A DNA stretch of 64,000 nucleotides from Spartobacteria bacterium UBA695 (GTDB taxonomy: Bacteria > Verrucomicrobiota > Verrucomicrobiia > Chthoniobacterales > Chthoniobacteraceae), in contig DBMP01000006.1 in NCBI GenBank assembly GCA_002298145.1, forward strand, positions 248,001 to 312,000. Direction: 5' to 3'. The notes under the pieces were generated by a model. The model did not search any database, had not been told where the DNA came from, and worked only from the letters and a program-made list of their open reading frames with translations. Numbering within the stretch: position 1 is the stretch's first letter; each line of letters begins with the position of its first letter. Below, piece by piece: positions 41,649-50,544 of the stretch. The translations under genes were made by a program, and so were the position numbers.

Positions 41649-43430
41649 TTATTTATATAGCGGACCGAAATTCTGGCAGGCGCGGAAGTCCGCCCCCTCC
41701 AGATCGGAGGTGCCAAAAGCGGCCCAGGTGCTCGGGCGGAAGATCCGCTCTGGAGCCACGTTGTGCATGAACACCGGAATGCGGAGTTGCGAGGCCAGTG
41801 TGATCAAATCCGCTCCAATATGCCCGAAGCTGATCGCGCCATGGTTGGCTCCCCAGTTGTTCATCACGCTGTAAACGTCACGGAACGCGCCGCTGCCCGT
41901 CAGGATCGGGGCGAACCAGGTAGTCGGCCAGGTCGGGTTGGTGCGCTTATCAAGAACCTGATGGACCTTCTCGGGCAACTCCACGGTGTAGCCTTCGGCA
42001 AGCTGCAACACCGGGCCCAAGCCCTTGACGAGGTTAAGCCGCGACATCGTCACCGGCATCCCGCCGCGGGAAAGGAAGCAGCTCGACCAGCCGCCGCCGC
42101 AGAAATATTCCGTCACGGAAGGGCTCCACGTGGTGGCATCCAAGCAGGCCTGCGCTTCCTCGGGCGTGATCTCCCAGAAGGGCTTCATCACCGGCTTGCC
42201 ATCGATCGTCTGGCGGCCCGTGCCGTCGAGCGTCGCCGCGCCGGAGTTAATCAAGTGGATGAGGCCGCCCTTCGCGGCGCCTTCGAGCGTGTGGCCGGTG
42301 ACGCGCTTGACTGCGTCAGGGCTCCAGAAAGTACGCACGTCGGCGAAAATCTGCGCGGTGTTGGTGAGCGCATAGCCCAGCAGCATGGAGACGCCGTTAA
42401 GGCTGTCGTTTTCCGTCGCCACAAGGTACGGGTTGCGAACACCGTTCCAGTCAAAAGAGCTGTTGAGGATGGCCTCCATGAAGTCGCCGTTGGGCTGGTA
42501 ATCGGTCCACTGGCGCTGGCCCTGGAAGCCCGAGAGAATGGCATGGTTGCCGTTGGCTTCCTCGCCGAAGCCCTTTTCGGCCAGCTTCGGGTTGCCCACC
42601 ATCATGTCGCGGGCGATGAGGGTCATCTTTACCGAGGTTTCCCATTCGGCATCGAGGTGGGCGCGGCTGCGGGGCGTCGTATTCGGGTCGGCCCCTTCCT
42701 TGCAGTTCTTTTTGACCCAAGCCAGGGCGCGCTCGTATTCATCCTGGTCGTAGATCCCCTTGTCGATGCGGCGCAGGAACTCGCTCATGTCTTTGCATTC
42801 CACGCGCATTCCGAGGTATTCCTCGAAGAAATCGTGGTTCACAATCGACCCTGCGATGCCCATGGAAACATTGCCCATGGAGAGATACGATTTGCCGCGA
42901 AGCGTGCCCAGTGCCACGCCCGCGCGGACAAAGCGCAGGAGCTTTTCCCTCACGTCGGCGGGGATCTCCGAGTCATTGGCTTCCTGAACGTCCTGCCCGT
43001 AAATGCCGAAGGCGGGGATGCCTTTCTGCGAATGCGCGGCCAGAACAGCGGCCAGGTAAACCGCGCCCGGACGCTCCGTACCGTTGAAGCCCCAGATGGC
43101 ATGCGGGAGCTTGGTCTCCATGCTCATGGTCTCCGAGCCATAACACCAACACGGAGTCACCGAGAGAATGACGCCCACATTCTGCGCCGCGAACTTCTCG
43201 GCAGCGGCATTGGCCTCGGCCACGCCGCCGATGGTGGAATCGGCGATCACGCACTGGACCGCCTCGCCGTTGATGTAGCGAAGGCTGGAGGAAATCAATT
43301 CCGCCGCGCGGCGTGCCATCGCCATGGTTTGATCTTCAAGGGATTCCCGGACGCCGTGCAAACGGCCGTCGATGATGGGACGGATGCCGACTTTGGGGAA
43401 AACTTGGGTTAGGGGAAACGATACGCTCAT
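41649..43430 (-). CDS. fucI: L-fucose isomerase
   Basis: 593 residues, against 591 in E. coli FucI. VGIRPIIDGRLHGVRESLE near the start and KLPHAIWGFNGTERPGAVYLAA follow the L-fucose isomerase pattern, and the chain ends with VFMHNVAPERIFRPSTW, the C-terminal domain. The enzyme converts L-fucose to L-fuculose (and D-arabinose to ribulose), using Mn2+. The ATG at 43430 begins MSVSFPLTQVFPK; the frame extends 28 residues further upstream without homology. No fuculokinase or aldolase lies nearby, so the rest of the pathway must be elsewhere. Divergent from an AraC regulator at 43545, which probably controls it. Fucose is consistent with algal or host mucin polysaccharides. Confidence 0.9.
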   Translation of the reverse strand: MSVSFPLTQVFPKVGIRPIIDGRLHGVRESLEDQTMAMARRAAELISSSLRYINGEAVQCVIADSTIGGVAEANAAAEKFAAQNVGVILSVTPCWCYGSETMSMETKLPHAIWGFNGTERPGAVYLAAVLAAHSQKGIPAFGIYGQDVQEANDSEIPADVREKLLRFVRAGVALGTLRGKSYLSMGNVSMGIAGSIVNHDFFEEYLGMRVECKDMSEFLRRIDKGIYDQDEYERALAWVKKNCKEGADPNTTPRSRAHLDAEWETSVKMTLIARDMMVGNPKLAEKGFGEEANGNHAILSGFQGQRQWTDYQPNGDFMEAILNSSFDWNGVRNPYLVATENDSLNGVSMLLGYALTNTAQIFADVRTFWSPDAVKRVTGHTLEGAAKGGLIHLINSGAATLDGTGRQTIDGKPVMKPFWEITPEEAQACLDATTWSPSVTEYFCGGGWSSCFLSRGGMPVTMSRLNLVKGLGPVLQLAEGYTVELPEKVHQVLDKRTNPTWPTTWFAPILTGSGAFRDVYSVMNNWGANHGAISFGHIGADLITLASQLRIPVFMHNVAPERIFRPSTWAAFGTSDLEGADFRACQNFGPLYK

Positions 43431-43544
43431 AGTGGGGCGATCTTGCCCCCGAACCCTTCGCCGCGGCAATGGCATGGATTGACCCAGAGATGTCATTTTT
43501 TGACTTGCGCGCACTCCCCTCGCCCTCCACTCTGGAGCTATCCC

Positions 43545-44417
43545 ATGTCCCCCGTTTCCGCTCCCCGTGGCCGCTCCGAAGCCGCACCCGATTACTTCAG
43601 CACCCAGGTGCTGGAATCGCGCCGTTTTTATCTGGAAGTAACCCGCCGGGCGAGGCGCGGCATCACCGTCACCAGCGGCGGCTGGGAACGCTGCCGCCCG
43701 GATTACGAAATCAATCGCAGCGGCTTTTCCACGCCGCTTCTGGAGCTGGTAACGCGCGGCTCAGGCACGGTGACCATGGGGGGGCGCGAACACCCCCTTT
43801 CCCCCGGCTCAGTTTTCGTCTACGGCCCCAGCGTCCCTCACCGCATCCGGGCCCGCCCGGCCCCGCCTATGGAGAAATACTTCGTCGCCTTCGATGGAGC
43901 AGCGGAGCTCATGCAGGAATGTCATATTTTGCCCGGGACGGTCTTGCGTGCCGTCCACGCCGAACAGATCCAGCCCGTATTCGAGGACCTGATCTCCCAC
44001 GGCCTGAGCGACCATGGCAACCGGGCCTGGATGTGTCAGATCGCGCTGCAATATCTGCTCATGAAAATCGCCGCCAGCACCCTTCCTGCCGACCAGACCG
44101 GGAGCGCCTCGGTGGCCACCTACCAGAAGTGCCGCCAGTTCATCGAAGAGCATTACCTGGAGGTGCATTCGCTGGCGGAAGTCGCCTCGGCCTGCCATGT
44201 CGACAGCGCCTACCTCTGCCGCCTATTCCGACGCTTCCGCCGCCAGTCCCCCTTCGAGTACCTGCAAAACCTGAAAATGAACCAGGCCGTCGAACTCCTG
44301 CGCAACGGCCGCTACTCCGTCAAACAAACGGCGCAGGAGCTGGGCTTCAGCGACCCGTACAACTTCTCCCGGGCCTTCAAGCGCGTTTTCGGCATCGCGC
44401 CGGGCCGGTTGTCCTAA
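43545..44417 (+). CDS. AraC-family regulator, likely of fucI
   Basis: 290 residues: a cupin-like N-terminal domain (TRGSGTVTMGGREHPLSPGSVFVYGP) and a C-terminal AraC helix-turn-helix pair (DSAYLCRLFRRFRRQSPFEYLQ, then GFSDPYNFSRAFKRVFGIAPG). I chose ATG 43545 as the natural N-terminus; 43443 would add 34 residues without homology. The intergenic region (43431-43544) contains GTCA-5-nt-TGAC at about 43488-43500, which may serve as a protein-binding site (weak). Its 3' end is 8 bp from the convergent hybrid kinase gene. Sensing L-fucose or a derivative is the likely role (inference). Confidence 0.8.
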   Translation: MSPVSAPRGRSEAAPDYFSTQVLESRRFYLEVTRRARRGITVTSGGWERCRPDYEINRSGFSTPLLELVTRGSGTVTMGGREHPLSPGSVFVYGPSVPHRIRARPAPPMEKYFVAFDGAAELMQECHILPGTVLRAVHAEQIQPVFEDLISHGLSDHGNRAWMCQIALQYLLMKIAASTLPADQTGSASVATYQKCRQFIEEHYLEVHSLAEVASACHVDSAYLCRLFRRFRRQSPFEYLQNLKMNQAVELLRNGRYSVKQTAQELGFSDPYNFSRAFKRVFGIAPGRLS

Positions 44418-44425
44418 GAGAAAGA

Positions 44426-46033
44426 CTAACCCGCCATCGCCTCGGCGATCCCTTGGCGCAGCGAGTCGAACGTAAACGGCTTGGCGATAATGGAATCGAC
44501 CTCCAACCGCAGCGGCGCCCCCTGGGGCAACTGCGAGCCGAAGCCCGTCAGCAACGCCACCCGGATCTTCGGATCGGCAGCCCGGATCGCGGCGGCCAGC
44601 CGGTCGCCGTTCATATTCGGCATGGAATAATCGGTCAGCAACAGGTCAAACCGGTTGCGCTTGAACTTCGAAAGCGCCTCGCGGTCATCTCCCGCAAGCT
44701 CCACCTGGTGGCCATCCTCCGTCAGGCAGAGCCCCAGAATATTGCGGATGGACGGTTCGTCGTCCACCGCCAGGATGCGCAGCCCGGTAAGATGCTCCGA
44801 CGGCTGGACCACCTCCGCCGCTTGCGGCACCTCCCCGCCCACCGGGAAGCGGACCGAAAGGCAGGCGCCGTTCTCTCCCAACACTGAAAAATCAACCTCC
44901 GCCCCATGCCGTTGGGCGATGCCGTAGACCACCCCGAGCCCCACTCCGCTGCGGACAGGCACCCCGCTCTCGTCGATTAAGCCGGAGCCATTGTCCGTCA
45001 CCGATACCGTGACGTACCCCTCGTCGGGAGCGAAAACCTTCACCGCAATCACCCCGGCGACTTGGATGGCGTCCACCGCGTGCAGGATCAGGTCCGTAAA
45101 GAGTTCCACCAGGTCCTCGTGCGTGCCCCGGACCTTGGAGACCGGCTCGAAATCGGTCTCGACCCGGATCTCGCAACCGCGCAGCTCAGCCTGATCCTTC
45201 CAGATCGGGCGCGTCACCGAGACAGCCTCGCGGAGCACCTCGCGCAAATCCAGCGGTTCAACCCGCCGGGGCTCCTCGCACGGGCGACAAATATCGCGCA
45301 CCTTGAGCACCATCTCCGCGCACTGCCCGGCAGATTGATGAATGGCGGCCAACGCATTGCGCACCACGGCTTCGTTGCCGAGCACCCCCGGCTTATTGAG
45401 GAGCCATTCGCTGTGAACCAGGATCGGCGAAAGTGCGTTGTTAAAATCATGGGCCAGGCCACCCGCCATCCGGTCGAGCGACTTCAGGCGATCCTGATCC
45501 GCCGCCTGCTCCCGGCCGTTTTTCAACTCATCAAGCACCTCGGCCAGGCGCTGATTAGCCTTCGTAAGGGCCTGCGTGCGCTCGGTGATCTTCGTATTCA
45601 TCTCCTCGCGGAGACTCTTAAGCGCGCTTTCCGCCCGGCAGCGGTCGGCCACGTAGCGCAGCGAGTTGACAAGGAACTTTCCCGTCAGCTCGTTTTTAAC
45701 CAAGTACTCCTGCGCCCCCAGGTGCACCGCCTCGGCGGCGATCGGCTCGTCGTCAACCTCGGAGAGCACCACCACGGGCTGGTCTGGGAAAGAAGAGGAA
45801 AACCGCGTGTACGTCCCCACCCCCCGGCTGTCCGGAAGCGCCAGGGCGAGCATCACGATATCCACCGAGCCCCCGTCCTGAAGAGCCGTGATGACATCCG
45901 CGAGGTTACGGAAAATTCCGCATATAATGAACTGCCCCCCACCATAGGCTCGAAGCAGCTCCATGATAAGCATCTGGTCTGTCTGGCTGTTTTCGACCAG
46001 AAAGACTCGAATAAATGTAGGAGGGGGCTTCAC
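44426..46033 (-). CDS. Receiver-kinase-receiver hybrid with degenerate first receiver
   Basis: 535 residues. Receiver 1 (about 8-125) has VFLVENSQTD where ED/DD is expected, and at the phospho-acceptor site A63 (VMLALALPDS) in place of Asp, although L66PDS and the conserved Lys (YLVKNEL) remain. A helical region and a HisKA-like domain follow, with the H-box AHDFNNALSPI (about 195) and HATPase GLGVVYGIAQRHG. The N-box Asn is His (LILHAVDAI). Receiver 2 (about 412-530) is intact (VDDEPS, LLLTDYSMPN with its Asp, IAKPF). It is convergent with an AraC gene and downstream of the PP2C gene by 21 bp. Mature function: probably a phosphorelay protein in which receiver 1 is structural. Confidence 0.82.
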   Translation of the reverse strand: MKPPPTFIRVFLVENSQTDQMLIMELLRAYGGGQFIICGIFRNLADVITALQDGGSVDIVMLALALPDSRGVGTYTRFSSSFPDQPVVVLSEVDDEPIAAEAVHLGAQEYLVKNELTGKFLVNSLRYVADRCRAESALKSLREEMNTKITERTQALTKANQRLAEVLDELKNGREQAADQDRLKSLDRMAGGLAHDFNNALSPILVHSEWLLNKPGVLGNEAVVRNALAAIHQSAGQCAEMVLKVRDICRPCEEPRRVEPLDLREVLREAVSVTRPIWKDQAELRGCEIRVETDFEPVSKVRGTHEDLVELFTDLILHAVDAIQVAGVIAVKVFAPDEGYVTVSVTDNGSGLIDESGVPVRSGVGLGVVYGIAQRHGAEVDFSVLGENGACLSVRFPVGGEVPQAAEVVQPSEHLTGLRILAVDDEPSIRNILGLCLTEDGHQVELAGDDREALSKFKRNRFDLLLTDYSMPNMNGDRLAAAIRAADPKIRVALLTGFGSQLPQGAPLRLEVDSIIAKPFTFDSLRQGIAEAMAG

Positions 46034-46054
46034 GACGAGGAAACGTACGGACTT

Positions 46055-47695
46055 TTACGGACTATACCGGTGAGTTCGTTCGATTTCCACTCCAATTAAG
46101 CAGACGTCATCAGCAAAAATATGGCCTAAGGCGAATTCCCGCACCTCGCTCAGGGTATTATCGATCAGTTTCTCGGTCGGCTCCGCCGCATTTCGACGCA
46201 GAACGTCCAGGAGCATATCGTGGTTGAAAAAAGCGTCGTCATTCCCCTCGACCTCGTAAAGGCCGTCAGTGAAGAGCAAAATCAAGTCACCGGGTTCAAC
46301 CGGGCGGGTATGCGTTTCGTACACCGCATCCTTAAAAACCCCGAGGGCCGGACCAGGGCGCTCGGCGGTGCCGCAGAGCCACTCCACCTCGCGGGTGCCG
46401 CGCCGGATCAACACCGGGTTCGGGTGCCCGGCATTGGCGTAGCTCACGACGCTGCTCTCCGTATCCACCACCAGCGAAAAGGCCGAGGCAAACATCGGGG
46501 TGCGGGCCCGGCGCAAGATGGCCAGTAGGGTCTGATTGATGTTGGTCAGGAAGCGGTGGGGATCGTTCGCCACGGGCAACATCTCCTCCACCAGCGCACG
46601 GGCGATGGCCGTTACGAGCGCGGCCCGGACGCCATGGCCCATCACGTCGCAAATGAAAATCCCCGCCTGCGTGTCAGAGATGGGCAGAACGTGGAAAAAG
46701 TCCCCACCCACCGCCGTGGTCGGGATGTAGCGGCTGAAAAACCGGATGTCGCTCTCCGCCGGGAGGGCCGTCCGAGGGAAGGTGGGGTACTGCTGCGGCA
46801 GGAAGGCCTGCTGGATCTCGCGGGCCATGTGGAGGTCGTCCTCCAGCTCGGCATTGCGCTGGCGAATCTCTGAGTTGTAGCGGAAAATCTGCTCCTCGGC
46901 CCGTTTCCGCTCGGTGATGTCGCGCCCGATGCCGATCACGCCCACGGCCTTCCCATCGCGGTTGCGCAGCGGCACCTTGGTCGTGGAGATCCAGCGCACG
47001 GCGGTGGAATCCGAGACGACCACCTCCTCGCGGTTGACGATCGGCTCGCCGGTGCTCACCACGTGCTCGTCGTCTTCCTGGAACTTGGCGGCCACCGCCG
47101 GGGGGAAAAAATCGTAGACCGTCTTGCCCATGACCTTCTCGGGCGTATCGACCCCGAGGGAGCGCATGTGGGCGCGGTTATCCAGCAGGTAACGGCCCGT
47201 GGCGTCCTTGACGTAAATGGAGTCCAGCAGGTTATCGATGACGCTCCGGAGCAGATTGCGCTCCTCGGAAAGGGCGCGCTCAGCCTCCACACGCTTCAGG
47301 GCATAGCGGATGGCCCGCTCAAGGATGTTCGGGTCCACCTGGCCCTTCACCAGGTAGTCCTGGGCCCCCTCCTCCACGGTCTGGAGCGCCAGGGCTTCGT
47401 CGTCCAGGCCGCTTAAGACAATCACCGGGATGAGCGGCGCGGCCTCGGCCACTTTGTGGAAGGTGTCGATGCCAAGGCTGTCGGGCAGCGATAAATCCAG
47501 CAGGATCAGCTTAATCTCCTCCCCCCGCAGCACTTCGAGCGCCGCCGCCAGCGACCCGGCCACTGAGGTCTGGAGCTCCCCCCATTGGGATTCCAACAAG
47601 AGCTCTTGAATGAGCCGCGCGTCCCCGGGATTATCTTCCACGAGCAATACCCGCAACGGGGGTTGCTGCGTCCTGGCAGGCTGGGTTCCTTGCAT
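46055..47695 (-). CDS. Receiver-PAS-PP2C (SpoIIE) serine phosphatase
   Basis: 546 residues. An intact receiver (E20, D21, D67 in LLDLSLPDS, Lys in YLVKGQ) is followed by a PAS domain (DSIYVKDATGRYLLDNRAH...MGKTVYDFFPP) and a PP2C-SpoIIE phosphatase (VGGDFFHVLPISD, ICDVMGHGVRAALVT, LLLFTDGLYE). Such proteins dephosphorylate anti-sigma antagonists or similar partners in response to phosphorylation, as RsbU and RssB relatives do. It shares its receiver's LPDSLG segment with the degenerate receiver of the next gene (LPDSRG), so the two are likely paralogs. It lies 61 bp after the LOV-kinase gene, on the same strand. Confidence 0.9.
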   Translation of the reverse strand: MQGTQPARTQQPPLRVLLVEDNPGDARLIQELLLESQWGELQTSVAGSLAAALEVLRGEEIKLILLDLSLPDSLGIDTFHKVAEAAPLIPVIVLSGLDDEALALQTVEEGAQDYLVKGQVDPNILERAIRYALKRVEAERALSEERNLLRSVIDNLLDSIYVKDATGRYLLDNRAHMRSLGVDTPEKVMGKTVYDFFPPAVAAKFQEDDEHVVSTGEPIVNREEVVVSDSTAVRWISTTKVPLRNRDGKAVGVIGIGRDITERKRAEEQIFRYNSEIRQRNAELEDDLHMAREIQQAFLPQQYPTFPRTALPAESDIRFFSRYIPTTAVGGDFFHVLPISDTQAGIFICDVMGHGVRAALVTAIARALVEEMLPVANDPHRFLTNINQTLLAILRRARTPMFASAFSLVVDTESSVVSYANAGHPNPVLIRRGTREVEWLCGTAERPGPALGVFKDAVYETHTRPVEPGDLILLFTDGLYEVEGNDDAFFNHDMLLDVLRRNAAEPTEKLIDNTLSEVREFALGHIFADDVCLIGVEIERTHRYSP

Positions 47696-47756
47696 GGTGC
47701 TAATCTCTCGCGAACCGCGCCGGGATGCAAGACTGCAAGCGCCCCAAGCAGAGTCC

Positions 47757-50372
47757 CTACCCCTCGTGCCGCTCCGGGATCGTGAAGAAGAATGCCGCCC
47801 CCTTACCCACCTCGGATTCCACCCAGATGCGCCCCCCGTGGCGTTCCACGATGCGCTTGCAGATGGCTAGCCCGATCCCCGTCCCCTCGTATTCCTGGCG
47901 CGTGTGGAGGCGCTGGAAGACGATGAAAATCCGCTGCGCATCCTTCGGGTCAATGCCGATACCGTTATCCCTCACCACGAACTCCCACAGGCCGTCCTCA
48001 AGCCGCCGGGCCTCGACGGAAACGCGGATCGGCGCTTCGCCGCAGAATTTCAGCGCATTGCCGATCAGGTTCTGGAACAGCTGCCCCAACTGCACCGGGT
48101 CGGCCTCCAGCTCGGGCATTTCGCCCAGGATCATCTCCGCTTTTTTCTCCTCAATGGCAAAGCGGAGATTCTCCACCGCGCCAGCCAGCACGCCCCCCAC
48201 CTTCACCCACTCAAAGGGGCGCCCGTGGGTCCCCACGCGCGAGTATTGCAGCAGGTCTCGGATAAAGCCCTGCATCCGCTTCGCCCCGTCCACGGCAAAG
48301 CCGATGAAATCATGCGCGTCGGCATCCAGCTTGTCCTTGTAGCGGCGCTCCAGGAGCTGGGTGTAGCTGGCGACCATCCGCAGCGGCTCCTGCAAATCGT
48401 GTGACACCATGTAGGCAAATTGCTCCAGCTCCTGGTTGGAGCGGTGCAGATCGTCGAGCACGCGCTCCAGCGCCTTTTGCGCCTCCACGCGCTCGGTGGC
48501 GTCGGTGATGACCCCCACGAAGTGGATCACCCGGCCCATCTCGTCGCGCACCGGGGTTATTTTGATGTCGTTCCAGAACGGCGTGCCATCCTTGCGGTAG
48601 TTGCGGATCACGCCCTGGCATTCCCGGCCCGCCGCGATGGCCGTGCGGATTCCATCGAGAACACCGCGGTCGGAATCAGGCCCCTGGAGGAAGCGGCAAT
48701 TGCGCCCCAGCGCTTCCGCCTTGCCATAGCCGGTGATGCGTTCGAAGGCCGGGTTGACATCCACGATGGGGTTGTCGGGCTGTTTCGGGTCGGTCACCAG
48801 AATCCCGCTTACCGCCGCCGCGATGGCCCGGTCCCGCAGAATGAGCGTCTCCTGGATTTCCTTTAAATTGGTGATGTCGGTGCGCAGCGACACCGTCCCG
48901 CCTTCCCGCGTCCGGTGATCGCTGATACGCAACCAGCGGCCGTTGATTTTTTCGTCAAAGGGGCGGCTGTCGGCCAGCCGGAAAAGCTCCATTCGGTTGC
49001 GGGCCCACTCCCGCATGTCGTCCTCGCTCTCCACGCGCCCCCCGCGCGCGACAAATGCCTCGACGATGTCCTCAAATTGGTTCCCGGGCCGGATGACATC
49101 CGCGCAGATCCCATAGGTATTGCGGAAGGTCTGGTTGCAAATAACCAGCCGCTCGTCCGGGCCAAACATGCAGAACCCGGCGTCGAGGTTTTCAATGGCA
49201 TCCACCAGCCGCTCCCGGGCCCGGCGCAGCTCGTCAGTGCGCTCCTGCACGCGCAGCTCCAGCTCATCGTGCGCCTGCCGCAGCTCCCCCTGGGTATCCT
49301 TCAGCTCCGAGATACGCTTGCTCAACGCCTCGGCCATCTGGTTAAAAGCCATCCCGATCTCCCCGAACTCCCCGCCCCTCAGCTTACTGCGAGTATCAAG
49401 ATGCCCCGCGCTCAACGCCCGGGCCACCTCCACCAGATGCCGCGCCGGGTGCCAGATCGAGCTGCTCGCAAACGCCCAGGCCGCCGCCATGGCCAGCGAG
49501 GCGATCACGACCATAAAGCCGATCTGCTCCCGCATCTGCTGGTGAAAAGGCGCGTAGGCCTCCTTCTTGGCAATCCCCACCATGACGTAGAGATGCCCCA
49601 CGCCCGGTTCATCAATCCGCGTCCCCGCGTAAAGCCGCTCCACCCCGTCGGCCCCCCTCGCCTCATGCGTCCCTTCCCCAGCCCCCTCGGGAACGGTCAT
49701 CTGAACCACGCCGTGGTAGCCTTTTCGGCCAATCCACTTTCCCGGCTCGGGATAACGAACCAGGAAAATACCGTTCGGATCGAGGATCGCCATGGTGCCG
49801 CCCGGCGCTAACGTGACATTCCCCAGCGACTCGCTTACCGCCATCAAATCAAGCCCAATAAACACGACCCCCACCGCATGCCCCTCGGTATTCCAGACCG
49901 GCATGGCCATGTGCAGCGTCGGCTTACCCGCCGCGCGGCTGATGGTAAAGTCCCCCACCACAAAGCCCTTATTTTGAAGCGCCCGCTGGAAATAAAACCG
50001 GTCGCTCACATTGGAGGGGCCTTTCCCCTCCGGCGAGGAACAGAAAACATTGCCCTTGAGATCGGCCAAGCCCACCACGGAAAAAAGCGGATTCTCGCTT
50101 CGCAACTGATCGAACAGCCGCTGAGAGCTCACCGGGTCCCAGTTTTGCACCCGGTCCAGCTTCGAGACCATGGTAAGAATCTGCCGGGAATAGTCGATGA
50201 GCGCGGTCTGATTGTTCGCAAAAAGCCGAGAGAGCCGGGCCGACTCCGCCCGAACATTTTCCGCAGCCTTGCGTTCCTGATCAGCCGTCGTATTGATTTC
50301 CAAGACCACCACTGGCAGGAAAGCCAGCAACATCAACAGAACGACCTTTATGCGTAAGCTAGAGGACGTCAC
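47757..50372 (-). CDS. Membrane LOV/PAS sensor histidine kinase
   Basis: 871 residues: membrane segment 8-28, a periplasmic Cache-like domain 35-290 (two halves, FIGLDLMAVSESLG), membrane segment 290-312, HAMP 313-365, coiled coil, a PAS domain at about 405-510, a LOV-type PAS at about 528-630, HisKA with H658 (VSHDLQEPLR), and HATPase at about 760-870 (DNGIGIDPKDAQRIF, GTGIGLAICKRIVERHGG). The LOV domain has the flavin signature GRNCRFLQG with C559. The Gln that normally signals to the effector is replaced by I622 (HFVGVITD). The kinase can thus combine a small-molecule signal from outside with blue light or redox inside. First gene of the three-gene signalling operon. Confidence 0.85.
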   Translation of the reverse strand: MTSSSLRIKVVLLMLLAFLPVVVLEINTTADQERKAAENVRAESARLSRLFANNQTALIDYSRQILTMVSKLDRVQNWDPVSSQRLFDQLRSENPLFSVVGLADLKGNVFCSSPEGKGPSNVSDRFYFQRALQNKGFVVGDFTISRAAGKPTLHMAMPVWNTEGHAVGVVFIGLDLMAVSESLGNVTLAPGGTMAILDPNGIFLVRYPEPGKWIGRKGYHGVVQMTVPEGAGEGTHEARGADGVERLYAGTRIDEPGVGHLYVMVGIAKKEAYAPFHQQMREQIGFMVVIASLAMAAAWAFASSSIWHPARHLVEVARALSAGHLDTRSKLRGGEFGEIGMAFNQMAEALSKRISELKDTQGELRQAHDELELRVQERTDELRRARERLVDAIENLDAGFCMFGPDERLVICNQTFRNTYGICADVIRPGNQFEDIVEAFVARGGRVESEDDMREWARNRMELFRLADSRPFDEKINGRWLRISDHRTREGGTVSLRTDITNLKEIQETLILRDRAIAAAVSGILVTDPKQPDNPIVDVNPAFERITGYGKAEALGRNCRFLQGPDSDRGVLDGIRTAIAAGRECQGVIRNYRKDGTPFWNDIKITPVRDEMGRVIHFVGVITDATERVEAQKALERVLDDLHRSNQELEQFAYMVSHDLQEPLRMVASYTQLLERRYKDKLDADAHDFIGFAVDGAKRMQGFIRDLLQYSRVGTHGRPFEWVKVGGVLAGAVENLRFAIEEKKAEMILGEMPELEADPVQLGQLFQNLIGNALKFCGEAPIRVSVEARRLEDGLWEFVVRDNGIGIDPKDAQRIFIVFQRLHTRQEYEGTGIGLAICKRIVERHGGRIWVESEVGKGAAFFFTIPERHEG

Positions 50373-50491
50373 GCAACCTAACCTACCACAACGCGCTCGC
50401 GTTGCACCACCTCATTTCCGCGCAGGAAGAGGGGTCCCGGGCAAACTGATGCCACCCAACCGCAGCACACCCGGTTTCCTCCAAGGAGAAT

Positions 50492-50520
50492 AAAAAAAGG
50501 GTTCCGCGAACGGAACCCCT
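50492..50520 (-). terminator. Terminator with UUCG loop after the first tandem PEP-CTERM gene
   Basis: GGGTTCCG (50499-50506), loop CGAA (UUCG on the RNA), CGGAACCC (50511-50518); on the minus strand followed by seven T residues. Placed 27 bp after the stop at 50545. Confidence 0.9.
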
Positions 50521-50544
50521 TAACCAAGCACAGCAGGGATAAGC

